From Arthrobacter alpinus (GTDB lineage: Bacteria; Actinomycetota; Actinomycetes; Actinomycetales; Micrococcaceae): a DNA stretch of 64,000 nucleotides. The stretch lies in contig NZ_CP013200.1 in assembly GCF_001445575.1 (NCBI RefSeq), positions 4,030,001 to 4,094,000 of the forward strand, in the 5' to 3' direction. Positions 54,998 to 64,000 of the stretch are shown one piece after another. The first letter of the stretch is position 1; the number at the start of each line of letters is the position of its first letter. A program made the position numbers and the translations under genes. Under the pieces are notes generated by a model that was not told where the DNA came from, ran no database searches, and saw only the letters and a program-made list of their open reading frames with translations.

Positions 54998-57298
54998 CTA
55001 CTTCCCGGCGAGCATCGCCTTCTCATGGTTGGCTTCCTTTGCCGCGGCTTCATCCTCGGCGAGGTTTGACGCCGCCTCAGCTTTGGCCACTTCTTCGTCA
55101 GTCATGCGGGCCAACTTGGACGGCCACCAAATTTTCTTGCCAATATCGTAAGTGAGCGCCGGAACCAGCACCGAGCGCACCACGAAGGTATCGAGCAAGA
55201 CACCGAAGGCCACGATGAAGGCAATCTGCGCCAAGAACAGAATGGGGATGACGGCCAGGGCCGAGAACGTGGCGGCAAGAACCAGACCGGCCGAGGTAAT
55301 GACACCGCCGGTGATCACCAGCCCCCGCATAATGCCTTCGCGAGTCCCGTGTTTGAGCGATTCTTCCCGCACGCGTGTCATCAGGAAAATGTTGTAATCG
55401 ATGCCCAACGCCACCAGGAAAATGAAGCCGAACAAGGGAACCGCAGGATCGGCACCTGGGAACTTGAACACGCCATTGAAGACCAGCGCCGCAACACCTA
55501 GCGCGGTTCCAAAGGACAGGACCGTGGTCAGGATCAAGATGACCGGAGCCAGCACGGAGCGCAGCAGCAACATAAGGATCAGCAGAATCACTCCGAGCAC
55601 CACGGGAATGATCAAGTTGCGATCGTGAATTGAGGCATCGTTCGTATCAATGGCCGTCGCCGTGACACCACCAACCAGCGCATCTGGCACAGTGTTGGCG
55701 AGGTTGTCGCGCAAAGTACGGACGACGTCGGCCGCGGCGTCAGAATCTGCCGCTGAGACCAGCGTTCCCTGAATCATGATGTCTCCGTTGACCACCGTAG
55801 CTTCCGGAGCGGGGGTGCCCGGAGCGCCCATGGCCTGGATCCCCTCGGCGGTCACCGTCGCGGCGCCACTCGGCGAGTCAGCCGCTACAACAGTTACACC
55901 GTCCACACCGTCCATGCCCAGCAACACGTTGGCAGTTTCCTGAAGTTCAGCCTTGGGTACAACAACCAGCACCGGGCTACCGGTACCACCGGGGAAGTGC
56001 TCGCCCAGAACCACTTGACCGTCGCGGGCTTCGGAGGCGCCCAACACCAAATCGGATTGGGGCACGCCATTGGCATTGAGCTGAGTGGCACCCATGGCGC
56101 CCACAATCAGGATCAAGGAGGTGACGATCCAGATGGTGCGCGGACGCTTTTTGATGCCACGAGCCAGCTTGACCCAGATGCCCTTGGTTGCCATGCCATG
56201 CTCGGCAGCAACAACTTCCGGTTCATACTTCGGGCGGCGCGGCCAGAAGGAAGCCCGGCCGAATGCGAACAGCAGCGCGGGCAGCAATGTGAGCGCCGAG
56301 AGCATGGCGAAGACAATACCAACGGCCGCCACAGGGCCCAGCGAACTATTTGACTTCAAGTCGCTGAACAACAGGCAGAGCAGGCCAACAATGACAGTTC
56401 CTCCGGAGGCTGCGATGGGCTCAGCGGACTTCTTGATGGCCTGGATGCTGGCAGACCATTTGTCTCTGGTCATACGGAGCTCTTCACGGTAGCGAGACAC
56501 ATAGAGGAGGGAATAGTCCGTTGCCGCACCAATCACCAGGATGAACAAAATGCCTTGCGTCTGGCCACTCAGCATGAAAATGCCAGCCTTCGCCATCCAC
56601 CAGACGCTCAAGAGGGCAACACACAAGGCAAACATGCTGGTCGCCAACACCGCTACGGGGAGCAAGAGGGAACGGTAAACACAGATCAGAATGATAAAAA
56701 CGGCAAGCAGCGCCACGCCCAAGAGAATGCCGTCAATTCCGGCGAAGCCCGCAACGAGGTCGGCTGTGAGTCCGGCAGGCCCGGTGACGTGAACACTCAC
56801 GCCGTCGGGCGCCGTGGAGCGCAGCGTGTCACCAATCTCGGCCACCACGTCACCAATTTCGGAGTCTGCCTGGACGGGAACGAATGCCTGCAGAGCCTTG
56901 CCATCCTCGGAAGGAATGGCCGGGGAGATGTCCTTTGACACCCCGGCAATATCCGTCAGTGCCTTAACTTCGGAAGAGATGCTGGCAATTTGCTCGGGGG
57001 TGAGCTTGTCTTTTCCAGCGAAGACCACAATGGCCGGGATTTCATCCGAAGCGCGGAATTCGCTCAAAATCTTCTGCACTTGAGTGGCATCAGCGGAGGA
57101 CGGCAAGTATGTGGTCTGGTCGTTGGAGGAAACCTCACTGACCCGCCCAAAGTACGGCCCACCAACAGCAGCCCCTGCCAGCCAGCCCACAATAAGGAGT
57201 GTAGGCAAAAGAATGCGCACCCATTTGGCGATTTTGCGCGGCGCTTTGTGCTCGCCTTTGTGCTCGCCCCGCTTGGCAGTTTTCTCCGCAGTGCTCAT
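54998..57298 (-). CDS. MmpL-family RND transporter
   Basis: 766 residues with 12 predicted helices in two halves, the MMPL pattern (LSGQTQGILFILVIGAATDYSLLYVSRYREELR; FGFIFLVALGIDYNIFLMTRVREES). Exports lipids or drugs. GGAGAG precedes ATG 57298. A divergent MarR gene and a shared palindrome suggest repression by that regulator. Confidence 0.92.
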   Translation of the reverse strand: MSTAEKTAKRGEHKGEHKAPRKIAKWVRILLPTLLIVGWLAGAAVGGPYFGRVSEVSSNDQTTYLPSSADATQVQKILSEFRASDEIPAIVVFAGKDKLTPEQIASISSEVKALTDIAGVSKDISPAIPSEDGKALQAFVPVQADSEIGDVVAEIGDTLRSTAPDGVSVHVTGPAGLTADLVAGFAGIDGILLGVALLAVFIILICVYRSLLLPVAVLATSMFALCVALLSVWWMAKAGIFMLSGQTQGILFILVIGAATDYSLLYVSRYREELRMTRDKWSASIQAIKKSAEPIAASGGTVIVGLLCLLFSDLKSNSSLGPVAAVGIVFAMLSALTLLPALLFAFGRASFWPRRPKYEPEVVAAEHGMATKGIWVKLARGIKKRPRTIWIVTSLILIVGAMGATQLNANGVPQSDLVLGASEARDGQVVLGEHFPGGTGSPVLVVVPKAELQETANVLLGMDGVDGVTVVAADSPSGAATVTAEGIQAMGAPGTPAPEATVVNGDIMIQGTLVSAADSDAAADVVRTLRDNLANTVPDALVGGVTATAIDTNDASIHDRNLIIPVVLGVILLILMLLLRSVLAPVILILTTVLSFGTALGVAALVFNGVFKFPGADPAVPLFGFIFLVALGIDYNIFLMTRVREESLKHGTREGIMRGLVITGGVITSAGLVLAATFSALAVIPILFLAQIAFIVAFGVLLDTFVVRSVLVPALTYDIGKKIWWPSKLARMTDEEVAKAEAASNLAEDEAAAKEANHEKAMLAGK

Positions 57299-57340
57299 AT
57301 CCGTACTCTCCGTGGTCGTGCCGCAATTTAATCTCGCTTA

Positions 57341-57358
57341 GCTAGCAAATATCCTAGC
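57341..57358. promoter_or_regulatory. Inverted repeat between MmpL and MarR genes
   Basis: GCTAG-N8-CTAGC in the 108-bp divergent gap, with A/T-rich centre. Likely MarR operator acting on both genes. A second short repeat TGAGG-N8-CCTCA follows. Confidence 0.5.
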
Positions 57359-57406
57359 ATGATAGAAGCTGAGGCGGTTATACCTCAATCAGGATAGAAT
57401 CACCGT

Positions 57407-57991
57407 ATGGAAAGTACCGAGGCAGCAAACACAGCGTTGCCGCCGAGCATTTACGACGTCGATGCCAGCGACCCCGCGAGCAAGCTTGTGGATCGCTCCG
57501 CCATGGACCCCGAGGATGTGCGTCAGATCGGTTCGGTGATGGCCGCACTGGGCCGCTTGCGCGAAGCGGAGCAGCTGCTTTCCGACGCGTCGTTGAAGTA
57601 CATGAAGCTGAATCAGACGGACATGCGCGCACTGCATTACCTCATTGTTGCCGCCAACACGGGCACTGTCACCACCCCGGGCGCCATTGCCGCCCACCTG
57701 AAAATTTCGACGGCGTCCACCACCAAATTGCTGGACCGTCTAGAGCGGGCGGGGCACATCACCCGCTCACCGCATCCCAGCGATCGTCGGGCCTTGGCCA
57801 TTGCCATCACCGATGTGACTCGCGAATCAGCCATGAACACGGTGGGCCGCCAGCAAGCCAAGCGCTTTTATTCGGCCGCCCGGCTCAACTCCGCCGAGCG
57901 TGAAGTGGTGATCCGTTTCCTCGATGACATGGCGGAGCAACTCTCCATCAAGAACCTGCAGTGGGCCCAGCCGGAAGCAACTGCGGGCTAA
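57407..57991 (+). CDS. MarR-family regulator
   Basis: 194 residues with wHTH LKISTASTTKLLDRLERAGHITRSPHPSDRRAL (winged helix with DxR). N-terminal extension of ~60 residues before the conserved core. Divergent from the MmpL gene and the likely regulator of it. Ligand unknown. Confidence 0.9.
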   Translation: MESTEAANTALPPSIYDVDASDPASKLVDRSAMDPEDVRQIGSVMAALGRLREAEQLLSDASLKYMKLNQTDMRALHYLIVAANTGTVTTPGAIAAHLKISTASTTKLLDRLERAGHITRSPHPSDRRALAIAITDVTRESAMNTVGRQQAKRFYSAARLNSAEREVVIRFLDDMAEQLSIKNLQWAQPEATAG

Positions 57992-58048
57992 CGCACAGGC
58001 GGCCACTTCAAGGGGCAAAGCCTGGAACTGCGAACCACAGAAGAGGCC

Positions 58049-59074
58049 TCAGCTGTGAGTGAGAGATCCATCCTGATGAGAAACGTGAGCGCTGGAGGCA
58101 AACAAGTTCAGGCCCAAGGCGCGGGATAGGAAGGCGCAGGCCCGTTGGCCGCGGACGCTGTTGCCAGCCGAGTCCAGTGGTGGTGAGAACGTGGCGAGGG
58201 CTCCCTTGCCGGGCGAGATCGAGATAATGCCGCCGGTAACACCGGATTTGGCTGGCAGCCCAATTTCAAACAGCCATTCGCCGGATTTCTCATACATCCC
58301 GCAGGAGGCCAAAAGAGACAGCGTGTCTCGGGCGACATCCGCCGAGACCACTCGCTCACCGGTCACAGGGTTCACTCCCCCGTCGGCCAGGGTCGCACCC
58401 ATCACGGCAAGATCCCTCGCCGTCACCGACAGGGCGCACTGCCGGGTGTAGACATCGACGGTTTCCAGCGGATCCTTCTCGAGGCGGCCATAACTGTCGA
58501 GCAGGCCAGCAATCGAGCGGTTGCGTTTGTTGGTGCGCATTTCCGAGAGGTAGACGCCGTCGTCAATCTCCAACTGACGCCCGGCGAAACGGGAGAGGCC
58601 CGAGCGCACGGCTCCCCACTGTTCCTCCGCAGTATCACCAGGCATCATGGCTGTGGTGGCGATGGCGCCGGCATTGACCATGGAGTTCATGGGACTGCCA
58701 TTATTGAGCTCCACGGCAATGACGGAGTTGAAGGCCAGGCCAGTGTTGTTCACGCCAATGCGCTCATGGACCGCCTCATGCCCGATCGACTCACACACCA
58801 AGGCAAAGACAAAGGCCTTTGAAATGGACTGAATGGAGAAGTGCACATCCACGTCGCCGGCCAGGTGGGTGCTGCCATTGATCCCCACCAGGGCCAGACC
58901 AAACCAGTTCGGATTGGCTTCGGCAAGGATGGGAATGTAGTCGGCCACCGTCCCGTCTGTGTGGCCGGCGTAGCGTTGGTGGGCTTGGGCCACGAGATCA
59001 TCCACCCGATCCTTTGTGGGCAGATAGCCGGTGAATGCTTCCTGGGGAACGTTTTGGACATCTGCTGCAAACAC
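58049..59074 (-). CDS. glsA: Glutaminase A
   Basis: 341 residues: catalytic SIQSISKAF (Ser-x-x-Lys), GSPMNSMVNAGAI, and TNKRNRSIAGLL. Converts glutamine to glutamate and ammonia. The frame is open to 59200; GTG 59074 follows GAGGAA at 6 bases and starts the conserved part. Isolated gene on the minus strand, between MarR and DUF1801 genes on the other strand. Confidence 0.92.
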   Translation of the reverse strand: MFAADVQNVPQEAFTGYLPTKDRVDDLVAQAHQRYAGHTDGTVADYIPILAEANPNWFGLALVGINGSTHLAGDVDVHFSIQSISKAFVFALVCESIGHEAVHERIGVNNTGLAFNSVIAVELNNGSPMNSMVNAGAIATTAMMPGDTAEEQWGAVRSGLSRFAGRQLEIDDGVYLSEMRTNKRNRSIAGLLDSYGRLEKDPLETVDVYTRQCALSVTARDLAVMGATLADGGVNPVTGERVVSADVARDTLSLLASCGMYEKSGEWLFEIGLPAKSGVTGGIISISPGKGALATFSPPLDSAGNSVRGQRACAFLSRALGLNLFASSAHVSHQDGSLTHS

Positions 59075-59271
59075 GTCGGATTCCTCACCGCTGGGGGTTG
59101 ACTCTCGGCCCCTGAAATATACATCGGGGCGACGGTGCGTGGCGGATTGTGGCGCCAGTATTGAGAGTTGCAGAGATTCCGAGCAGGATTCAAGAAGCAA
59201 GGACGACGGCGGCCCCCTAATGTTGGGTGCCTAGAGCAAACCACTCAACCCAAAGATAAGGACAAGGTCCC

Positions 59272-59685
59272 ATGGTCAACACCACCTTTAGTAAAGAGGA
59301 AAAGGCAGCGATGCGAGCCGCTGCAGCCGAGGCCAAGGCCGCCAAGGCTGGGGCGGACATGGAGGCTACGTGTTTGGCTGCCATCGCGGACATGACCGGC
59401 ACGGATCACGAGCTGGCGCAGACTCTGCACAGCCTGGTTCAAGAAAACACCTCCTTGGGCGCAAAGACTTGGTACGGCATGCCCGCTTACACGAACGCCG
59501 ACGGCAAGGTGGTGGTGTTCTTCCAGGCCGCGGCTAAGTTCAAGGTCAGGTATGCCACCATTGGTTTCCAGCCCGATGCGCAACTGGACGACGGCAACTT
59601 CTGGCCCAACGCCTACGCCGTGACGAAGTTGACCGCCGCCGATCAGAAGAAGCTCGTGGCGTTGCTGAAGAAGGCGGTTGGCTAA
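59272..59685 (+). CDS. DUF1801 family protein
   Basis: 137 residues with GAKTWYGMPAYTNADGKVVVFFQ and ATIGFQPDAQLDDG...WPNAYAV, a fold related to YdhG/iron chaperones but of unsettled function. N-terminal 35 residues are Ala/Lys-rich helix. AAGGACAAGG ahead of the ATG. No partner visible. Confidence 0.85.
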   Translation: MVNTTFSKEEKAAMRAAAAEAKAAKAGADMEATCLAAIADMTGTDHELAQTLHSLVQENTSLGAKTWYGMPAYTNADGKVVVFFQAAAKFKVRYATIGFQPDAQLDDGNFWPNAYAVTKLTAADQKKLVALLKKAVG

Positions 59686-59730
59686 GAGCCAGCGGGCTCA
59701 GCCGCCAGCCGCTAGCCCGCGAGCCGCCTG

Positions 59731-61017
59731 CTACGCCCCAAACACCACCCGCTGCAAGAACTCGTTACGGAACTTCCCCTCGGGATCCAACCGCTGCGCC
59801 AGCGCCTTGAAGTCGTCAAAGCGCGGGTAGAGCGGCGCCAGCGAGGAGGCATCGGCGTCGAACACTTTGCCCCAGTGCGGCCGGGCATCAAACGGAGCCA
59901 GCGCTTCCTCGACTACCTTCACCACAGCTTCAACAGCGGCCTGATCACGGAACCAGGTGAAGTGGAAGGCCACACTGTCGCGCCCCTGAGCGGTGCTGAG
60001 CCAGAGGTCATCGGCTGCGATGGAGCGGATCTCGCCCACCTGCAGCAGCGGGGTAATCACGGCGCTGAGGGCGCGCAGGGCCTGGATCGCAGGAACGGCG
60101 TGGGCCCTATCGATGAGATATTCGGTCTGGATCTCCTCGCCGGCACTAGGCATGAACTCCATCCGGAAATGCGAGAGCCGATCCTGCCACGGCCCTGCCA
60201 CACCCAGCTGCTGTGTGCAGTTCACGGCCGAAACTCCCGGCAGCGGGTGCACCCCATCAGTAGCTGCGGTCCCGCCCAGTAATTCTGCGGGGTAATCACT
60301 GGTGCGGCCGTCGCCAATTTTCTGCTTGAACCAGGCTTGGCCAACGCTCTCACCGCTCCAGTCGGTGAACAGGCTGACCGAGTACGCCCGCCCGGTGACG
60401 GCATCGTAATCCGCCAGCACCGCGTCCCAATCGAGGCCAAGATAGACGTGCTGGGCCACCGAGTACGCGGGCACAATGCTCAGCGTCACCTCGGTCACGA
60501 TGCCCAGCGCACCCAGACCCACCACGTATCCGGGAAAGTCTCCCGTCTCGGCGCGGCTCACGGAACGAACCTCGCCTGTGCCGTCCACCAAGCGCAGACC
60601 TACGACGTCGGCCGCCAGGTTTGCGTTGTCATCTCCGGAACCGTGGGTGGCCGTGGCGATGGCGCCGGCCACTGAAATGTGAGGCAAGGAGGCCAAGTTT
60701 GCCAGTCCGAATCCGTGAGCTGCCAGCTCCACAGCCAGCGCACCATATGTACTGCCGCCGCCAACGGTAACTGTCATGGCCTCTGGGTCAATGCGGACGG
60801 CAACGGGCAACTTGTCCAAGCAGATCTGGATACCGTCGGTGTCGGCAATGGCATTGAAGGAGTGTCTGGAACCCAGTGCTTGAACCGAGCTGGCGCCGCG
60901 TACCAGAGCCTGCACCTGGGCTTCCGATTCCGGGTGATGAATCACTGTGGCCCGGTAGTGGTGGTTGCCTGCCCAATTACTCTCTGGGGCGTTGACTGGT
61001 GTCTGCTGCAGGGTCAT
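59731..61017 (-). CDS. FAD-linked alditol/xylitol oxidase-like protein
   Basis: 428 residues: ALGSRHSFNAIADTDG includes the His that covalently holds FAD in this group, VGGGSTYGALAVEL and LPHISVAGAIATATHGSG, all of the VAO/AldO family, which oxidises polyols such as xylitol with oxygen. GAGGAT precedes the ATG. The neighbouring gene is a GMC oxidoreductase farther right, but no operon is evident. Confidence 0.87.
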   Translation of the reverse strand: MTLQQTPVNAPESNWAGNHHYRATVIHHPESEAQVQALVRGASSVQALGSRHSFNAIADTDGIQICLDKLPVAVRIDPEAMTVTVGGGSTYGALAVELAAHGFGLANLASLPHISVAGAIATATHGSGDDNANLAADVVGLRLVDGTGEVRSVSRAETGDFPGYVVGLGALGIVTEVTLSIVPAYSVAQHVYLGLDWDAVLADYDAVTGRAYSVSLFTDWSGESVGQAWFKQKIGDGRTSDYPAELLGGTAATDGVHPLPGVSAVNCTQQLGVAGPWQDRLSHFRMEFMPSAGEEIQTEYLIDRAHAVPAIQALRALSAVITPLLQVGEIRSIAADDLWLSTAQGRDSVAFHFTWFRDQAAVEAVVKVVEEALAPFDARPHWGKVFDADASSLAPLYPRFDDFKALAQRLDPEGKFRNEFLQRVVFGA

Positions 61018-61231
61018 TTCATGGATCCTCGCTCGAATGAAACAATTTGATGTGACTCACAACATATCAAATGTCACAGGTCTTGCCTATGCCACCACCC
61101 AGGTGAGCGGGGTCCGCATTCTCGCCTGCTGATAACAACCATTGATTAGGGCAGGATCAGCCGCAAGACTAATTCCAGAGCACATTCGGTCTGGGAAGGC
61201 GGAATGTAAAGCGCACCGAAAGGACACTGCC

Positions 61232-61552
61232 TTGATCTTCATCGTCGTAAAATTCCACGTCAAGCCCGACTGGGCACAGCGCTGGCCCGATCTCACTCGC
61301 ACCTTCACCGAGGCAACCCGTGCCGAGCCTGGGAATCTTTGGTTTGATTGGTCGCGCAGTCTAGACAATCCCAATGAGTACACTCTCGTCGAGGCTTTCC
61401 AGGACGCCGCCGCCGCAGACCACGTCGGAAGCGACCACTTTAAGCAAGCCATGAAAGATATGGCACCGGCACTTGTCGACACTCCCCGGATCATCAGCCG
61501 GCAGATCGACGGCGACGCCTGGGACCGCATGGGAGAGCTCGAGATCTCCTAA
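61232..61552 (+). CDS. Antibiotic biosynthesis monooxygenase (ABM) domain protein
   Basis: 106 residues: IFIVVKFHVKPDWAQRW, EPGNLWFDWSRSLDNPNEYTLVEAFQDAAAADHV, a ferredoxin-like ABM fold. TTG start with AAGGAC. The frame begins at 61142 but the start of the fold and ribosome site favour 61232. Possible quinone or heme-related monooxygenase; substrate unknown. Confidence 0.8.
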   Translation: MIFIVVKFHVKPDWAQRWPDLTRTFTEATRAEPGNLWFDWSRSLDNPNEYTLVEAFQDAAAADHVGSDHFKQAMKDMAPALVDTPRIISRQIDGDAWDRMGELEIS

Positions 61553-61664
61553 GCGGCACGGCAGCCGCCGAGCTCTGGCAGCCAATGGTAGTCCAAAGCC
61601 CTGTCACGCGGCGCCCGGTCCGTCTTAAATTGGAAATACCGGACACCGAAGTCAAGATGGGGAT

Positions 61665-62453
61665 ATGGGATACAACGATTCACTGTCTGGTCTTGCTTCG
61701 GTCCAAAAGGCCTTCGCGCTGCTGGATGTGGTCGCAGCCCACAATCGTGGAATGTCGGCAAAAGAGATAGCAGCTGAGCTGAGCATGCCGCTACCAACGG
61801 TCTATCGGCTCCTGAAGACGCTGGTCGCTTCGGGACATCTGGTCCATCTCCGCGACGAGAGCCTCTACGGGCTGGGCTATAAGTTGCATGCCTTGGACAA
61901 TTCCCTGCGCCGGCAGGTTGGAACACCTCCGTCGGTAGCGCGGCTGGTGCATGAACTGCATGTGCGTGCCGACGCAGCAGCCTATTACGCCGTCCATCGT
62001 GGCGAAGATATTGTTGTGGCCCACGTGGTTGACTCCCCTGCCCGGCCACGCATCACGCCCATGGGCTTTGGGTTCAACGACGGCGCACATGCCACAGCAT
62101 TTGGCAAGGTACTCCTGGCAGCTATGGATACTGATCGGTGCACGGCCTACCTTGAGAGCCACGGAATGCCGGGAATGACGGCGGCCACGATCATGGACCC
62201 CGCAGCTTTTGAAATCGAACTCGATGAGGTGCGTTCCTCGGGCATCGCGATCGAGCGCGAAGAATTCATCCGCGGCGCGTCCTGCATGGCCGCCCCAGTC
62301 ACCACTGCAGCAGGGCAGACGGTCGGTTCTGTCGCCGTATCCATGGACCCTTCCGAGTTTCGTGCCCGCTACAGCGAAGTTTCTGTTCTACTGCGCGATG
62401 TGGCCTCGCGCGTCAGTCGCGCTTTGCGCGGAACCCCGCTGCTCGGGCGCTAA
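61665..62453 (+). CDS. IclR-family transcriptional regulator
   Basis: 262 residues: HTH SAKEIAAELSMPLPTVYRLLKTLVASG, then the IclR effector domain (GFNDGAHATAFGKVLLA, GIAIEREEFIRGASCMAAPV). GGGG before ATG 61665. Convergent with the GMC oxidoreductase gene; effector unknown. Confidence 0.92.
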   Translation: MGYNDSLSGLASVQKAFALLDVVAAHNRGMSAKEIAAELSMPLPTVYRLLKTLVASGHLVHLRDESLYGLGYKLHALDNSLRRQVGTPPSVARLVHELHVRADAAAYYAVHRGEDIVVAHVVDSPARPRITPMGFGFNDGAHATAFGKVLLAAMDTDRCTAYLESHGMPGMTAATIMDPAAFEIELDEVRSSGIAIEREEFIRGASCMAAPVTTAAGQTVGSVAVSMDPSEFRARYSEVSVLLRDVASRVSRALRGTPLLGR

Positions 62454-62503
62454 CGGCCCGGTCAGCGGGGCACCACACTCCCCTCCTCAGTTCTTCTTCA
62501 GTG

Positions 62504-64000
62504 CTACAGCGCTGATGTGGCGAACTGATCCACGATGTACTCCGCCTGGCGAATAGCCAGCGCAACAATCGTCAGCGTCGGGTTGGCGGCAGCACCCGTA
62601 GTGAACTGCGAACCATCCGAAATGAACAGATTCGGCACGTCATGCGCCTGCCCAAAGGCGTTGACGACGCCGTCTTCCGGACGCTCGCTCATCCGCGCCG
62701 TCCCGAGATTGTGCGTGGACGGATACGGCGGAGTTCGGTGTGTGGACAGGGCACCCACTGCTTCAAAGACCAACGATCCCTGCTGATACCCATGCTCGCG
62801 CATGGCGACGTCGTTTGGATGATCATCGAAGTGCACATTGGGGACGGGCAAGCCGAGCCGGTCGGTGACCTTGGTATTCAGCGTGATCCGATTGCCCTCC
62901 TGCGGCATGTCCTCACCGGTGATCCACATCCCAGCCGTATTGATGTAGTTGTCCAGCAGCGCCGTAAATTCAGGACCCCATCCCCCGGGCTCCACAAAGC
63001 TCGCCAGGAACGCCGGCCCAAGCGAGATGGTCTCCATGTAATAGCCACCAGAGAATCCGCGCTCGGGATCGTGTCGAGATTCATCGGCAATCAGCCCGGC
63101 CATGGTCTCTCCGCGATGCATGTTGATGACCTGATCGAACTTCGCAAAGACGGTGCCGGTGGTGTGACGCATATAGTTCCGGCCCAGTTGTCCCGAGGAG
63201 TTGGCCAAGCCATCCGGGAAGAGCGGCGATGCCGAGAGCAACAGGAGCCGCGGGGTCTCAATGGAGTTGCCGGCAACGGCCACAACTCGCGCCTTTTGTC
63301 GCTGCGGATTGCCATCGGCATCAATATAGACCACGCCGTCAGCCTTGCCCTTGGCGGTGTGGGTGACCTGCACGGCATGTGAATCCGGGCGCAGGTCCAG
63401 CAGCCCGGTGCGCAGCGACTTCGGAATTTCCGAAACCATGGTGGACCACTTTGATTTGTTCTTATCGCCTTGGAAGTTGAAACCGTCCTGAATGGATGCG
63501 GGCCGGCCATCATAGGGTTCCGCGTTGGTGGCGTAGGGGCCCGTGGCGTATTGGCGGTATCCCAAACGCTCGGCACCGTTGGCGAAGACCTTGTAGTTAT
63601 TGTTGGCCGGCAGCGGCGGTCTGCCGTGACGATGGCTGCTGCCCATCTTCTTTTCTGCGAGATCGTAATACGGTTCCAGATCGGTCAAGGTGATGGGCCA
63701 GTCCAGTAAATTGGCTCCGTCAATGCGACCATATGTCTTGCGCGCCTTGAACTCATGGGCCTTGAAACGCGGTGTTGCCCCTGACCAGTGGGTTGTGGTT
63801 CCGCCCACGGCTTTCACGATCCAGGCTGGGAGGTTGGGGAAGTCTCGGGCGATCCGCCACGACCCTGTGGTGGTGCGCGGATCCAGCCAGGCCATCTGGT
63901 TGAAGGCACCCCATTCATCTTGGTGATAGTCCTCATTCTTGAGGTACGGACCCGCCTCGAGCATAACGACCTTCACGCCCTTGGAGACCAGCTCGTGGGC
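62504..64000 (-). CDS. GMC-type FAD oxidoreductase, 5' end cut by window edge
   Basis: Open to the right edge: the last bases read AHELVSKGVKVVMLEAGPYLK, the end of the FAD-binding domain start. The C-terminal part has HNLGTARMSERPEDGVVNA, DVPNLFISDGSQFTTGAAANPTLTIVALAIRQAEYI, the GMC signature. Closest by shape to gluconate 2-dehydrogenase or choline/alcohol flavoprotein subunits, using sugars or alcohols. The N-terminal Rossmann GxGxxG lies beyond the window. Confidence 0.88.
   Translation of the reverse strand, partial: AHELVSKGVKVVMLEAGPYLKNEDYHQDEWGAFNQMAWLDPRTTTGSWRIARDFPNLPAWIVKAVGGTTTHWSGATPRFKAHEFKARKTYGRIDGANLLDWPITLTDLEPYYDLAEKKMGSSHRHGRPPLPANNNYKVFANGAERLGYRQYATGPYATNAEPYDGRPASIQDGFNFQGDKNKSKWSTMVSEIPKSLRTGLLDLRPDSHAVQVTHTAKGKADGVVYIDADGNPQRQKARVVAVAGNSIETPRLLLLSASPLFPDGLANSSGQLGRNYMRHTTGTVFAKFDQVINMHRGETMAGLIADESRHDPERGFSGGYYMETISLGPAFLASFVEPGGWGPEFTALLDNYINTAGMWITGEDMPQEGNRITLNTKVTDRLGLPVPNVHFDDHPNDVAMREHGYQQGSLVFEAVGALSTHRTPPYPSTHNLGTARMSERPEDGVVNAFGQAHDVPNLFISDGSQFTTGAAANPTLTIVALAIRQAEYIVDQFATSAL

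Overview
The window is a contiguous stretch of a high-GC actinobacterial chromosome, most likely Micrococcaceae (Arthrobacter in the broad sense). The evidence is established-family content rather than a database match: an IdeR/DtxR regulator with a complete metal-ligand set, DUF3027 next to a cold-shock protein, DUF3263, a WXG100 protein, an XPB-type helicase pair, a CIRCE-controlled GroEL without GroES, DUF222-HNH, and frequent GTG/TTG starts. No tRNA, rRNA, CRISPR array, prophage or transposase was found. It reads as ordinary chromosome with gene-sized accessory insertions and many short repeats.

Layout. 1-1738: molybdenum cofactor genes (moeA cut by the left edge, mobA-DUF6457). 2186-4441: two secreted cell-wall hydrolases (NlpC/P60 and M23), each preceded by a c-di-AMP (ydaO-type) riboswitch. 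4553-8147: ideR, serC, DUF3027, cold-shock protein and a small membrane protein. 8152-11824: helicase-associated protein plus XPB-like helicase, overlapping. 12006-15488: methyltransferase, two frameshifted genes (DinB-like and TetR) and a TIM-barrel isomerase. 15805-18439: two-component system and a WXG100 protein. 18562-22041: DUF222-HNH protein, RNase HI fusion, and several repeats including a nested inverted repeat after groEL. 22060-29824: groEL with two CIRCE sites, LytR_C protein, DUF3263, uracil-DNA glycosylase, siderophore-interacting protein, ThrE-type exporter, FemAB-type ligase. 29987-34756: ABC transporter pair, DHA2 efflux pump and its TetR regulator with a 48-bp palindrome. 34873-44252: a catabolic block (enoyl-CoA hydratase, CoA transferase, aldehyde dehydrogenase, 3-hydroxyisobutyrate dehydrogenase, divergent LysR, 3-hydroxybutyrate-type dehydrogenase, MHS symporter, zinc alcohol dehydrogenase). 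44463-46865: CAP/VCBS secreted protein split by a frameshift, SRPBCC protein. 46926-49212: persulfide-type module (CoA-disulfide reductase-rhodanese, Cys-rich small protein, CstR-like repressor, two operators). 49312-54899: HAD phosphatase, then a bgl operon with a RAT antiterminator (PTS EIIBCA, 6-phospho-beta-glucosidase, LicT). 54998-64000: MmpL/MarR pair, glutaminase, DUF1801, alditol oxidase, ABM monooxygenase, IclR and a GMC oxidoreductase cut by the right edge.

Themes. Regulation is unusually readable: c-di-AMP riboswitches, CIRCE, CstR operators, RAT and several palindromic operators can be placed on the sequence. Three tandem arrays of different unit length (29, 64 and 15-16 bp) each begin at a stop codon and repeat the end of the neighbouring gene. 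Four single-base losses at short homopolymers break three genes, which could be real decay or base-calling error.
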